Shown here piece after piece: positions 45,108 through 55,115 of a stretch of 64,000 nucleotides of DNA. The first letter of the stretch is position 1. Each line of letters opens with the position of its first letter. A program made the translations under genes and the position numbers. The notes under the pieces were generated by a model that saw only the letters and a program-made list of their open reading frames with translations, did not search any database and was not told the DNA's origin. The stretch covers positions 1 to 64,000 of the forward strand of contig VFJW01000033.1 in NCBI GenBank assembly GCA_009885845.1. Reading direction: 5' to 3'. The stretch is from Geobacter sp. (GTDB lineage: Bacteria; Desulfobacterota; Desulfuromonadia; Geobacterales; Pseudopelobacteraceae).

Positions 45108-45949
45108 TCCCCACCCTCCACCATCTTCTGCTTCCGCTCCAACTTCTTGACACTCTTCTCCGGAACAGGCAGCTCTTCCGGCATGGTGCCACCCAACTCC
45201 TTGATCGTCTGGCGAACTTTCGCCCCTACCTCGAAATGTGTCTGATTGGCCTTGTCTTTTCCTTTGACCTCGTCCCGGCGCAGCTTCTCTTCGGCCTGTG
45301 TGGCTCGGAAGAGGTTGGCAGCCAGCTCGGTACTTCCCATGTGGTCGAGGATCTTCTGGCTCTTTTTTAAGCCCTTACGTCCGTGAATCCCTTTTGCATC
45401 CAGGCCGCCATACAGCCCCTTGTAACCATGGTTCTGAAACACCGCAAAATCGATAGTGGTCTCAACACCAGCCAGTTGTGCCGCTTCAACCAGTTGCTTG
45501 TTGTGCTCTTTCAGTTCGTTGCGCAGAAACAGACGTTTTTCATCTTCTTTCAGTTGTTGGAACGCCTCGTCGTCAGCCAGTTCCTGCCGTCGTGTCTGAA
45601 GTGCAAAGTAGGTCTGACCGTTGGCGATAACAGACTTGGTAGGATCAGCATTCTGTACGAGGAGGTAACAGGCATAACGGGAGAGCGCAAAGGAAGGCAT
45701 TTCCCTTTCAGCACCTGAGCCAATGGAGACCATCTCGTGCATCTCCACGAAATGGTCAGCAACTTGCTGACCGCTATTTTCACAGGCTTTCCGGGCTTTC
45801 TCGATGACCGGAAGAAAGTTCCTGAATTCGGCATACTCCAGAGTCTTGGATAGCTGTCTGGCCATCCAGTATTCCTGTCCGTACTCATTGATCTTCTTGA
45901 GTTTCTCGAATGTTTCGTGATGAGCCTTTTCGATTTCTTTTCCGCGCAT
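45104..45949 (-). CDS. dinD: DinD-like DNA-damage-inducible protein
   Basis: 281 residues. The N-terminal BRO-like domain reads YWMARQLSKTLEYAEFRNFLPVIEKA and SRYACYLLVQNADPTKSVIANGQTYFA. The C-terminal part matches E. coli DinD (HGRKGLKKSQKILDHMGSTELAANLFRATQAEEKL). DinD restrains RecA activity in E. coli. Its place inside an hsd operon suggests a link between DNA cutting and recombination control (inference). Three hairpins lie between it and hsdM. Confidence 0.9.
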   Translation of the reverse strand: MRGKEIEKAHHETFEKLKKINEYGQEYWMARQLSKTLEYAEFRNFLPVIEKARKACENSGQQVADHFVEMHEMVSIGSGAEREMPSFALSRYACYLLVQNADPTKSVIANGQTYFALQTRRQELADDEAFQQLKEDEKRLFLRNELKEHNKQLVEAAQLAGVETTIDFAVFQNHGYKGLYGGLDAKGIHGRKGLKKSQKILDHMGSTELAANLFRATQAEEKLRRDEVKGKDKANQTHFEVGAKVRQTIKELGGTMPEELPVPEKSVKKLERKQKMVEGGE

Positions 45950-45966
45950 GATGTTCCTCCGTTAAG

Positions 45967-45994
45967 ACCATTTTGTTGCCATCAACAAATTGGT
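45967..45994 (-). repeat. Hairpin 1 between hsdM and dinD
   Basis: ACCATTTTGTTG (45967-45978) and CAACAAATTGGT (45983-45994) pair over 12 positions with one mismatch around a 4-nt loop. It lies 18 bp before the dinD start on the minus strand and may affect its translation. Confidence 0.75.
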
Positions 45995-46008
45995 TGTATC
46001 CTGTTCTT

Positions 46009-46038
46009 GATCATTTCCGTGGCGTCACGAAAATGATC
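46009..46038 (-). repeat. Hairpin 2 between hsdM and dinD
   Basis: GATCATTT (46009-46016) pairs with AAATGATC (46031-46038); inside, CGTG pairs with CACG around GCGT, with one C/A mismatch between the stems. Same plan as hairpin 3. Confidence 0.85.
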
Positions 46039-46062
46039 AAAACTGCCTTGTAACTTATTCCA

Positions 46063-46092
46063 AACCATTTGCGTGACGTCACGAAAATGGTT
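46063..46092 (-). repeat. Hairpin 3 between hsdM and dinD
   Basis: AACCATTT (46063-46070) pairs with AAATGGTT (46085-46092); the centre CGTGACGTCACG is a perfect 12-bp palindrome. Compared with hairpin 2 the outer stem changes on both sides so that pairing is kept. Confidence 0.87.
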
Positions 46093-46141
46093 CACCGAAC
46101 TATCAAGGATTACTTAATAGTTGCCCTCAGTCCAAAAGCAA

Positions 46142-47695
46142 CTACCTTTCAATCCCCTTCAACATCTCCGCCATCCGCACCCGCACTGCAACCAACTCCT
46201 TTTCCAGCTGCTCAATTTCCACCTGCACGGCATCAATATCAATCTCAACCTCCTCCTCAAAGGTGTCCACATAACGCGGAATGTTGAGGTTGAAATCATT
46301 GTCCCTGATCTCTTCGAAAGCGGCGACGTGGGCGTATTTTTCTATGTCCTGCCGGGCAGCGACGGTATCGACAATCTTCTGAATATGCTCGTCGGAAAGA
46401 GAGTTCTGATTTTTCCCCGACAGGTAGTCGCGGCTGGCATCAACAAAGAGCACATCCTTGCGATCCTGATTGGCACCCCCTTTTTCACGGCTCCGATCAA
46501 AGACCAGAATCGCCACCGGAATCGAGGTGGTCGTAAAGAGATTGCCCGGCAGACCGATAACGGCATCAAGCAGATTTTCCTCGATCATCTTCTGACGGAT
46601 GCGACCTTCGGCAGCGCCACGGAACAGCACTCCGTGAGGCACTACCACTGAGACTCGCCCCTCCTTTTCCAGAGCCGATTCCACCATGTGACTGATAAAA
46701 GCCCAGTCTGCCTTTGATTTGGGAGGCACGCCGCGCCAGAAACGGTTATAGCGGTCACTTTCAGCTTCTTCGGCACCCCACTTGTCGAGAGAAAATGGCG
46801 GATTGGCAACCACAACATTGAACTTCATCAAGCGGTCATTCTCTACCAGCGCCGGACTGTTGAGCGTGTCGCACCATTCAATGCGCGCACTGTCAAAGCC
46901 ATGCAGAAACATATTCATCCGGGCCAGCGCCCAGGTGCTGCCGTTGGATTCCATGCCGAACAGGGCGAAGTTGCGGTCATTGACCTCCCGTGCTGCTTCG
47001 ATCAACAGTCCTCCGGAACCGGAGGTTGGGTCGCAAATACGGTCTCCTGGCTTGGGTCTTCCAAGCTTGGCTACCAGCGTCGAAATTTTATGCGGAGTAT
47101 AGAACTCTCCGGCCTTTTTCCCGGAGTCGGAGGCAAAGCGTTCGATCAGGTAGATGTAGGTGTTACCGATGACATCCTCAGAAACCTTGCCGGGACTCAT
47201 ATCCAGCAGCGGCTTGTTAAAGTCTTCCAGCAACGTTTTCAGGCGGCGGTTGCGGTCTTTGGTCTTGCCGAGATTACCCTCGCTGTTGAAGTCGATATTG
47301 CGGAATACGCTTTCCAGCTTCGCCTTGTTGGCCTCTTCAATGGCATCAAGCACGATATTGATCAGCTCGCCGATGTTGGCCGCACTACGTCGCTCATACA
47401 GGCTGTAATAGTCCGCCAGAAAGTGATCTTCCACCTTACCGGTCTCATGATTCTTCAGCTCCGCAAAGGGGAGCACAAACCGCTCCCGCTCCAGTCTGCG
47501 CCTGATACGGGCATCGTCATCACCGTATTGCTGACGATATTCCTCATAGTGGCTCTTCCAGACATCCGAGATGTATTTCACAAACAGCATGGTCAGGATG
47601 TAATCTTTGTATTGTGCCGGGTCAACGACACCACGGAACGTGTCACAGGCTGCCCATGCGGCGTTATTGATGTCTTTTTGATCGATCTGGCTCAT
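46142..47695 (-). CDS. hsdM: Type I restriction-modification methyltransferase subunit
   Basis: 517 residues. The N-terminal helical HsdM domain is followed by the adenine methyltransferase fold with GEFYTPHKIS, DPTSGSGGLLIEAA (motif I) and NPPFSLDKW (motif IV), giving N6-methyladenine. GGAGAAT in the end of the half-size hsdS gene is its ribosome site, three bases from that stop. It forms the modification core with HsdS. Confidence 0.96.
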   Translation of the reverse strand: MSQIDQKDINNAAWAACDTFRGVVDPAQYKDYILTMLFVKYISDVWKSHYEEYRQQYGDDDARIRRRLERERFVLPFAELKNHETGKVEDHFLADYYSLYERRSAANIGELINIVLDAIEEANKAKLESVFRNIDFNSEGNLGKTKDRNRRLKTLLEDFNKPLLDMSPGKVSEDVIGNTYIYLIERFASDSGKKAGEFYTPHKISTLVAKLGRPKPGDRICDPTSGSGGLLIEAAREVNDRNFALFGMESNGSTWALARMNMFLHGFDSARIEWCDTLNSPALVENDRLMKFNVVVANPPFSLDKWGAEEAESDRYNRFWRGVPPKSKADWAFISHMVESALEKEGRVSVVVPHGVLFRGAAEGRIRQKMIEENLLDAVIGLPGNLFTTTSIPVAILVFDRSREKGGANQDRKDVLFVDASRDYLSGKNQNSLSDEHIQKIVDTVAARQDIEKYAHVAAFEEIRDNDFNLNIPRYVDTFEEEVEIDIDAVQVEIEQLEKELVAVRVRMAEMLKGIER

Positions 47696-47697
47696 TT

Positions 47698-48273
47698 TTA
47701 TTCTCCTTCCGCTATCTGTAATAATTTCAATGTAATATATTGGATGCGCTTTTCAGCAATTAGCTTCGTGATTCGCTGTTCCTTTTCTGCCAAGGAGGCC
47801 AATTCTACTATCATCCGCTGTTGTTGCAGTGACGGCACAACTACTTCGAGGTTTTCCAAAGACAGTTTACTGATCATCTTGAGCGATGTCCCTTCAGAGC
47901 AACTTGCAAGGTATACCTGAGCCGGTCTCTGACTGATAAACCAGTTCAAATATGCGGGCATGATGCAATCGTTCGTTATCCGTATCCGCAGCAGGGGTGC
48001 CGCGAGGATCGCATCACCTGGGTCATCCACAAGCAGAGCAGAATTGCTGGTCAAGCCACGAGAACGGAATATCAAATCTCCTGACCTTACGAGATGGTGT
48101 TCCTTGGGAATTTCCATATCAAGCCTGACCAACTCGTCACAGTTGACCTTATTGTCGCTGGCCAGATCTTTCATCTGAATAACTGCAACTGTGCCGGAAT
48201 CCATTGACTCCAGTCGGGAACGGAATGAGTATCCCGATTGCACCGATGCGATATCTCTTAAAACAACTTTCAT
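47698..48273 (-). CDS. Half-size HsdS-like specificity protein
   Basis: 191 residues from the ATG at 48273, which has AAGGA seven bases before it. It holds a single target-recognition domain: VVLRDIASVQSGYSFRSRLE at the start, LIFRSRGLTSNSALLVDD, and the conserved C-terminal helix (LQQQRMIVELASLAEKEQRITKLIAEKRIQYITLKLL). It is intact, not a remnant: own start, ribosome site and stop. First gene of the operon. Two half-S proteins could pair, or it could compete with the full HsdS. Confidence 0.85.
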   Translation of the reverse strand: MKVVLRDIASVQSGYSFRSRLESMDSGTVAVIQMKDLASDNKVNCDELVRLDMEIPKEHHLVRSGDLIFRSRGLTSNSALLVDDPGDAILAAPLLRIRITNDCIMPAYLNWFISQRPAQVYLASCSEGTSLKMISKLSLENLEVVVPSLQQQRMIVELASLAEKEQRITKLIAEKRIQYITLKLLQIAEGE

Positions 48274-48288
48274 ACATTTTCCTTGTGA

Positions 48289-48301
48289 GTAATTCAATTA
48301 C
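48289..48301 (-). promoter_or_regulatory. Palindromic operator at the hsd transcription start
   Basis: GTAATTCAATTAC, a perfect palindrome around one base, begins 8 bp after the -10 box, so it covers the expected start. A bound repressor would block transcription of the restriction operon. Confidence 0.6.
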
Positions 48302-48308
48302 TGTATTT

Positions 48309-48337
48309 ATTATATCATTGCAAGTTTAATTTGTCAA
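48309..48337 (-). promoter_or_regulatory. Consensus sigma-70 promoter of the restriction operon
   Basis: On the minus strand: TTGACA (48337-48332), 17-bp spacer, TATAAT (48314-48309). Both boxes match consensus exactly; start expected near 48302. Confidence 0.9.
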
Positions 48338-48384
48338 TTATAAATTGCAAAAACGCTATTACTGTGTTTTTTAGGCACAAAATA

Positions 48385-48410
48385 GGGCGACCTCTATTTG
48401 GGAGTCGCCC
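48385..48410 (-). terminator. Terminator of tyrS
   Basis: GGGCGAC (48385-48391) pairs with GTCGCCC (48404-48410), followed on the minus strand by TATTTT, 33 bp after the tyrS stop. It separates tyrS from the hsd promoter. Confidence 0.75.
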
Positions 48411-48442
48411 TAAAATTGCATGCATGGATTGTAAGTCTGGTT

Positions 48443-49660
48443 TTACGAAACCACGATCCTCGCAAACCTGCGCCGCCCGATCTGGACGATGTACTCGCCG
48501 ATAGCAGTCAGCTCCAGATTGGTGTCACTGACTTTTTCGCCGTTCAACTTGACCCCGCCACCGTCGATGGCCCGTCGCCCTTCGCCGTTTGACTTGGTCA
48601 GTCCGGCTTCGGTCATGGCCCTCGCCAACAATACGACACCGTCGGTCATAGTGTAGCAAACCTGTGGCATCTCCTCAGGAATCTCGTTCTCCTTGAAGCG
48701 TTTAACAAAATTATCTTCTGCAATCTCCCCGGCACCGGCACCGTGAAAGCGTGAAACCATCTCTCGCCCCAACCGTTTCTTGGCAGCCATCGGATGGAGC
48801 GAATGGTCCTTCAATTCACGCTTCAGTGCCTCTATTTCTGCCAGAGACATATCGGAAAGAAGTTCGTAATAGCGCAGCATCAGTTCATCGGAAATCGACA
48901 TGATTTTGCCGAAAATTTCGTCGGCCGGATCGCTCACGCCGATGTAGTTACCAAGCGATTTCGACATCTTGTTGACGCCGTCCAGCCCTTCCAGAAGCGG
49001 CATGGTCACGATGCACTGGGGAGACTGCCCCCACTCCCTCTGCAGTTCGCGTCCCATCAAAAGGTTGAACTTCTGGTCGGTGCCGCCCAGTTCGACATCG
49101 GCCTTCATAGCGACGGAATCATACCCCTGGACCAGCGGATAGAGAAACTCATGAATGGCAATCGGCTGCTGATTGGTAAAACGCTTGTGAAAGTCATCCC
49201 GTTCCAGCATACGGGCCATAGTGCACTTGGAGGCCAGGGCGATCATGCCAGCCGAACCCAGTTCGTTCAACCAGGTAGAATTGAAGACAACCTTGGTCTT
49301 TTCCGGATCAAGTATCTTGAAAACCTGCTCTTTGTAAGTCTCCGCGTTACTCAGCACATCCTCGCGGGTCAGCACCTTGCGGGTCTCGGATTTACCGGTC
49401 GGGTCGCCTATCATGCCGGTAAAATCACCGATCAAAAAATTGACCTCATGACCCAGCAGTTGAAAATGACGCAGTTTCTGGATCAGCACGGTGTGTCCCA
49501 GATGCAGGTCGGGGGCGGTCGGATCGAAACCGGCTTTGATTATCAACGGAATTCCGGTCGAGAGCGACTTTGCCAGCTTCTCTTCCAGTTCCTTTTCAAT
49601 CAGTACTTCTACTGCGCCGCGCTTGATGACGGCCATCTGTTCCGCTACGGACATATTCAT
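48443..49660 (-). CDS. tyrS: Tyrosyl-tRNA synthetase
   Basis: 405 residues of the long bacterial form. Class I signatures [11 protein letters not shown] (HIGH type) and KMSKSLGN, with [14 protein letters not shown] between. The C-terminal S4 RNA-binding domain starts near [21 protein letters not shown]. Charges tRNA-Tyr. GAGG lies eight bases before the ATG; ATG at 49654 is an alternative. It is bounded by a terminator downstream and an inverted-repeat element upstream. Confidence 0.96.
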   Translation of the reverse strand: MNMSVAEQMAVIKRGAVEVLIEKELEEKLAKSLSTGIPLIIKAGFDPTAPDLHLGHTVLIQKLRHFQLLGHEVNFLIGDFTGMIGDPTGKSETRKVLTREDVLSNAETYKEQVFKILDPEKTKVVFNSTWLNELGSAGMIALASKCTMARMLERDDFHKRFTNQQPIAIHEFLYPLVQGYDSVAMKADVELGGTDQKFNLLMGRELQREWGQSPQCIVTMPLLEGLDGVNKMSKSLGNYIGVSDPADEIFGKIMSISDELMLRYYELLSDMSLAEIEALKRELKDHSLHPMAAKKRLGREMVSRFHGAGAGEIAEDNFVKRFKENEIPEEMPQVCYTMTDGVVLLARAMTEAGLTKSNGEGRRAIDGGGVKLNGEKVSDTNLELTAIGEYIVQIGRRRFARIVVS

Positions 49661-49682
49661 AATTAAAACCTCAAAAACATCT

Positions 49683-49815
49683 CACCACGGAGGCACAGAG
49701 ACACAGAGAAAACCGGAAAATCTTTTATTTTTTGACATCAGAAAAGATTTTAAGCTTTTGAATTTACTCCGTGTCTCAGTGCCTCGCTTAGAAGCGCCTA
49801 CTTTTGGCCGTGGTG
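49683..49815. repeat. Inverted-repeat element A (~133 bp)
   Basis: Left arm CACCACGG (49683-49690) plus AGGCACAGAGACACAGAG; right arm CTCCGTGTCTCAGTGCCTC (49767-49785; 17 of 19 positions pair) and CCGTGGTG (49808-49815; all pair). The interior is AT-rich. The arm follows the same 25-base pattern as element B at 61814. It fills the gap between tyrS and ymdB. Confidence 0.8.
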
Positions 49816-49824
49816 GACTTTGAT

Positions 49825-50610
49825 TTAACAGCTTATATTGATACGTTCGATACTTACCGCCTTGCCGCTCAGTTCATCAACACCGATCACAACCGCATTC
49901 AGGCGGATGTCCTTCTTGGCCACTTCAAACTTTGCCGGGAGCTGGGTCAGAAAACGGTGAATCGTTTCTTCCTTTCCCATGCCGATAACCGAGTCGAAAC
50001 TGCCGGTCATGCCGGCATCAGTCAAAAAGGCCGTTCCCTGCGGAAGAATCCGTTCGTCAGCAGTCTGTACGTGGGTATGAGTACCGACAAGAGCACTGAT
50101 CTGACCATCAAGATACCACCCTAATGCCGATTTTTCTGATGTAGCTTCGGCATGAAAATCGACAAAAAGAATCGGAGTTTCCTGTTTAAGTCGTTTAATT
50201 TCACGATCAGCAACCAGAAAAGGGCACTCAAGGGTTTTCATAAAAACCCGCCCTTCAAGATTGAGAACACCAACCTTGATCCCGCCAGGGGTGGTCAGGA
50301 TCGTACTTCCGACCCCGGGCGCACCGGCAGGGTAGTTGGCAGGACGAATTATACGTTGATCAGTAAAAATCAGCGGCACCTGCTCTTTTTTGTCCCAGAT
50401 GTGGTTGCCACCCGTCAGCAGATGAATACCGTGGCCGAACAGCTCCTTGGCGACCTCAACCGTTAATCCGAAACCGCCGGCGGCATTTTCGCCATTTGCG
50501 ATGACAATATCAATTGTATACCGGTCCACCAGTCGATGCAGCTCTCGCGACAGCGCCTGACGGCCCGGTTTACCGACAATATCACCCACAAACAGAATTT
50601 TAACGGGCAT
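49825..50610 (-). CDS. ymdB: YmdB-family metallophosphoesterase (TIGR00282)
   Basis: 261 residues with the full metal site: [42 protein letters not shown] and [10 protein letters not shown]. The Bacillus protein hydrolyses cyclic nucleotides and is encoded next to rny, as here, where the two genes overlap by 11 bases. It could link cyclic nucleotide levels with RNA decay. Confidence 0.94.
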   Translation of the reverse strand: MPVKILFVGDIVGKPGRQALSRELHRLVDRYTIDIVIANGENAAGGFGLTVEVAKELFGHGIHLLTGGNHIWDKKEQVPLIFTDQRIIRPANYPAGAPGVGSTILTTPGGIKVGVLNLEGRVFMKTLECPFLVADREIKRLKQETPILFVDFHAEATSEKSALGWYLDGQISALVGTHTHVQTADERILPQGTAFLTDAGMTGSFDSVIGMGKEETIHRFLTQLPAKFEVAKKDIRLNAVVIGVDELSGKAVSIERINISC

Positions 50611-52168
50611 ATTCGACCGAACGTGTTTCGCGTATAACGTTGACCTTGATCTGACCGGGATAGGTCATTTCAGCTTCAATTTTCTTGGCAATATCACGGG
50701 CCATGACCACTGACTGATCATCACTGACGTGCTCGCTGGAAACCATGACGCGAATTTCTCGACCTGCCTGAATAGCAAATGAAGACTGAACGCCGTTGAA
50801 CGACGTTGCGATTCGCTCCAGATCACCCAGGCGCTTTACGTACGTTTCCATCATCTCGCGACGGGCACCGGGACGGGCGCCGGAAAGTGCATCGGCGGCC
50901 TGAACCAGAATAGCCAGAATGGAATTCGGTTTTTCATCTTCGTGATGAGCCATTATAGCATGTACAATATTGGGAGATTCCCCGTATTTACGAGCCAACT
51001 CCGCGCCAATTACCGCGTGAGAGCCTTCAACTTCATGGTCGACCGCTTTGCCCAGATCATGCAGCAGGCCGGCACGTTTGGCCTGTTTGACGTTGATACC
51101 CAGTTCTGCGGCCATAATACCGCACAGGAACGCAACTTCAAGTGAGTGGAGATAGACGTTCTGGGTATAGGAAGTACGATATTTGAGCCGGCCGATCAAT
51201 TTAAGAATTTCCGGGTGAATGCCGTGAACTCCCAGGTCAAATGCCGCCTGTTCGCCGGCCTCTTTAATTAAATGTTCCACTTCTTCAGTTGATTTTGCCA
51301 CAACCTCTTCAATCCGGCCGGGATGGATGCGGCCATCAGCCAATAGTTTTTCCAACGATAAACGCGCTATTTCACGACGAACCGGATTAAAGCCGGACAG
51401 GATTACCGCTTCAGGGGTATCGTCAATGATCAGGTCGATACCGGTGGCAGCTTCAAGAGCACGAATGTTTCGCCCCTCACGGCCAATTATGCGCCCCTTC
51501 ATCTCATCAGACGGCAACGGTACAACAGAGACGGTACGCTCGGCGACATATTCACCGGCATAGCGCTGAATGGCAAGCGCCATGATTTCCTTCGCTTTTT
51601 TGTCACCATTTTCCCGGGCCTCATCTTCGATAGCCCGGATTATTTTGGCGGCATCATGCTTGGCCTCTGTTTCCATTACGTTCATCAACTCTTTTTTGGC
51701 TTCAGCAGCCGACATGCCGGAAATCTGCTCCAGTTTGGCATTTTGAACATCTACCGCTTTTTTCAGCTCTGTATCCCGTTGGTCGAGAGATTGCTCTTTT
51801 TGCGACACGGTCTGCTCTTTTTTAAGAACGTCCATCTCTTTCTGATCGATCAAACCCGCTTTTTTATCAAGATTTTCTTCTTTTTGCGTCAGCCTTTTCT
51901 CGAGAGCCAAAAGATCCTTGTTTTTTTCGCTCGTATGACGATCGTGGTCTTCCTTGGCCTGGATAGCAGCATCCTTGGCTTTAAGCTGCGACTCTTTGGT
52001 GATGGTATCCGCTTCACGACGGGCATCGTCGAGCACCTTGCTGGCAAGCTCTTCGGCCTGTTTCAGAATTGATCCCGAATCTTTTTTGTTGAGCTTGTTA
52101 CCGGCAAAATAGGCTCCGGCGGCGACAACCAGAGTAATAACAACCATAATTACGTTACTTGCATCCAT
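50600..52168 (-). CDS. rny: Ribonuclease Y
   Basis: 522 residues. An N-terminal membrane helix ([18 protein letters not shown]) is followed by a long charged coiled coil (about 30-200), a KH domain ([21 protein letters not shown]) and an HD domain ([25 protein letters not shown]). It is the membrane-bound endonuclease that starts mRNA decay. GGAGG lies before the ATG. Confidence 0.96.
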   Translation of the reverse strand: MDASNVIMVVITLVVAAGAYFAGNKLNKKDSGSILKQAEELASKVLDDARREADTITKESQLKAKDAAIQAKEDHDRHTSEKNKDLLALEKRLTQKEENLDKKAGLIDQKEMDVLKKEQTVSQKEQSLDQRDTELKKAVDVQNAKLEQISGMSAAEAKKELMNVMETEAKHDAAKIIRAIEDEARENGDKKAKEIMALAIQRYAGEYVAERTVSVVPLPSDEMKGRIIGREGRNIRALEAATGIDLIIDDTPEAVILSGFNPVRREIARLSLEKLLADGRIHPGRIEEVVAKSTEEVEHLIKEAGEQAAFDLGVHGIHPEILKLIGRLKYRTSYTQNVYLHSLEVAFLCGIMAAELGINVKQAKRAGLLHDLGKAVDHEVEGSHAVIGAELARKYGESPNIVHAIMAHHEDEKPNSILAILVQAADALSGARPGARREMMETYVKRLGDLERIATSFNGVQSSFAIQAGREIRVMVSSEHVSDDQSVVMARDIAKKIEAEMTYPGQIKVNVIRETRSVEYAR

Positions 52169-52215
52169 GTTGAACCTCCTTCTATATAAAATCCGGGCCG
52201 CGTGGCGAACCCCGG

Positions 52216-52788
52216 TTACTTCTCTATCGGGATGCGGATTATTCGTGTATCTGTAACAACTATTTCCATTGGAATATCGTGTACATCGGCCCTGATTGGA
52301 ACTTCTGTCAATTGAAAATCATGGCACAGACCAACCAGATGTGCCGTGCTGTCCGGATGACGGAGAAAACGGTCATAAAATCCTTTACCGTAGCCGATCC
52401 GATGTCCTGTCAGATCAAAAGCCACTCCAGGTACGAGAATCAGATCGGCTTCGTCTGCTTGATGATCCACCCCGGTAGGACATGGTTCCAGAATTCCAAA
52501 CGTTCCCTTCTGAAGCGCTTCAATCCTCTCAACAGGGCGAAAGACCATCTGATGACCGCACACAGCCGGATACAGAACCCGTTTCCCGGTTTGAAAAGCA
52601 GCCGCCAGGATCAATCCTGTATCGATTTCGTTATGAGTCGCTGCATACAGCGCTATGCATTCAGCCTGAGCATATTCGTCAAGCGAGAGCAGATTGAGCT
52701 GCGCTGCAAGGCTGGACGCGCGCCACACATCATGGTCGAGCACACGGCGCTGTGCCAGCAACTGCGAACGGAGCGACGTCTTGGGCAT
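52216..52788 (-). CDS. fau: 5-formyltetrahydrofolate cyclo-ligase
   Basis: 190 residues. Family text: [51 protein letters not shown], the last being the ATP/folate-site signature. It converts 5-formyl-THF to 5,10-methenyl-THF with ATP. The gap between zapA and this gene carries the candidate 6S RNA, the same order as ssrS-ygfA in E. coli. Confidence 0.94.
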   Translation of the reverse strand: MPKTSLRSQLLAQRRVLDHDVWRASSLAAQLNLLSLDEYAQAECIALYAATHNEIDTGLILAAAFQTGKRVLYPAVCGHQMVFRPVERIEALQKGTFGILEPCPTGVDHQADEADLILVPGVAFDLTGHRIGYGKGFYDRFLRHPDSTAHLVGLCHDFQLTEVPIRADVHDIPMEIVVTDTRIIRIPIEK

Positions 52789-52842
52789 AATTAAAAACTT
52801 TCTCTACTGCACGTACGGAATGGCCCCGGGAAGTTTCGGGAA

Positions 52843-53058
52843 GGTCGTTCAGGGAGGTTGAAAGGGGAAAAATGCTTGAGTGCCGGGGTAATAGAGAACT
52901 GTTTTTGTTATTGCTACCCGGAAGCAGTTTTTCCTTTCAGTGAGGATATATTCAACGGGCGACACATTATTTCAATCAGACGGTTAAATATCAGCGTGTG
53001 ACGAGCCCGAACGGAAGTACAATTATGCGAATATATGATCAAGTCTCCCTGAGAGACC
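52843..53058 (-). ncRNA. ssrS: Candidate 6S RNA
   Basis: The 278-bp gap between zapA and fau has no gene. On the minus strand GGTC, two bases, TCAGGGAG (from 53058) can pair with CTCCCTGA, two bases, GACC (to 52843), closing a ~216-nt RNA. Inside, CGGGC and CACAC pair with GTGT and GCCCG, and CCGGGTA with TACCCCGG. The long helix with internal bulges and the zapA-fau location are those of 6S RNA, which blocks the housekeeping RNA polymerase. Ends are approximate; 216 nt is slightly long for the family. Confidence 0.6.
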
Positions 53059-53066
53059 ATGTAAAT

Positions 53067-53339
53067 TCAGATCGATTCCAACGTAACGATCATAGCACCA
53101 ATTCTGTTTTCGACATCAGCATCCTGATTCTGACGGGAGCGAAGCTCAAGCAATTCTTCTGAGGCATTCAGCAGTGCCAGCGTCAGCACCAGTTGTGCAT
53201 CACCATTTTTAAGAGCGCTGCCGATCTCCTGAAGCTTGCCATTTACAAAAGTTTCAACCGCCGCTACTTTCTCTTCGGAAGCTGAACTCCGGACCGAAAG
53301 TTCACGACCAAGAACTGTCACTGCATGGCTTTTTTTCAT
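53067..53339 (-). CDS. zapA: Cell division protein ZapA
   Basis: 90 residues. Family pattern: HAVTVLGRELSVRSSASEEKV at the start, then LVLTLALLNASEELLELRSRQ helix. It stabilises the FtsZ ring. Lies 20 bp after zapB on the same transcript. Confidence 0.9.
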   Translation of the reverse strand: MKKSHAVTVLGRELSVRSSASEEKVAAVETFVNGKLQEIGSALKNGDAQLVLTLALLNASEELLELRSRQNQDADVENRIGAMIVTLESI

Positions 53340-53359
53340 ACAATGACCACGGCCATGTG

Positions 53360-53536
53360 TTAAATCCCGTCCAGCTTGCCAAGTATGGCATCTACACGGG
53401 ACTTTATTCCCTCACGATCATCTGAGAACCGCTTAATTTCTGCAGCCAAACGGGCGTTTTCCTCTTTCAGAGCGCTATACTTTTCGACGATGTCACCGAT
53501 TTTTTTTTCAAGTACTTCTATGAGTTCAGGATTCAC
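53360..53536 (-). CDS. zapB: ZapB-like coiled-coil cell division protein
   Basis: 58 residues starting at the GTG at 53536 with AGGAAA before it; the longer open frame upstream runs into ftsY and is rejected. Nearly all of the chain is a heptad coiled coil (ELIEVLEKKIGDIVEKYSAL, KEENARLAAEIKRF), as in ZapB, and the pairing with zapA supports the call. It starts 28 bp after a strong promoter -10 box. Confidence 0.75.
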   Translation of the reverse strand: MNPELIEVLEKKIGDIVEKYSALKEENARLAAEIKRFSDDREGIKSRVDAILGKLDGI

Positions 53537-53563
53537 GGGTTCTGTTTCCTTTCGAGGTAGGTC

Positions 53564-53592
53564 ACTATACGAAGGGATACACACAAAGTCAA
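53564..53592 (-). promoter_or_regulatory. Promoter of zapB-zapA (and probably 6S RNA)
   Basis: Minus strand TTGACT (53592-53587), 17-bp spacer, TATAGT (53569-53564). Start expected near 53557. Confidence 0.85.
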
Positions 53593-53654
53593 GCCCTAAT
53601 TGATTGAAATCGCAGAGTTCCGCGGCAGCTTTCCCCTTTCGGCTGCCTGCATTT

Positions 53655-54709
<1,055 letters not shown>

Positions 54710-54713
<4 letters not shown>

Positions 54714-55066
54714 ATCTCCCTTTTCAATTCCGAGATTGCCCGACGGAAATGGTACAGAGCCAAAGCCACCGGACAGCTTCGGTCGACATTCATAACGAGT
54801 GAATAATCCTTATCTATACATCCGATGATCAGATGACCTTTGCTGGAAGTAACAACAACGTCCTCGACCTCTCCAATATCTGCACTGCTCTGCATCTCCT
54901 TGAGGCGCACCAGTATAATACCCTTGTGAGCAGCAATGAAGCGGATATCATAGGGATCACAATGACAGTGCTCCATGACCGCCTCCCCTTCCCAGTCCAC
55001 CAGGATGGCACCCACCGCTTGAGGCACATGATCCACTAAATTTTGCAGTATTACTTCAAACGACAT
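54710..55066 (-). CDS. Roadblock/LC7-like protein
   Basis: 118 residues with a single alpha/beta domain of the roadblock/LC7 type (ILQNLVDHVPQAVGAILVDWEGEAV; IRFIAAHKGIILVRLKEMQ; SLVMNVDRSCPVALALYHFR). Members often regulate small GTPases. Between smc and ftsY; a link to the FtsY GTPase is possible but unproven. Confidence 0.7.
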
Positions 55067-55115
55067 GACTGACCCCCAAAAAACACACCTCTTTCTGATA
55101 CACTAAAAACGTACG

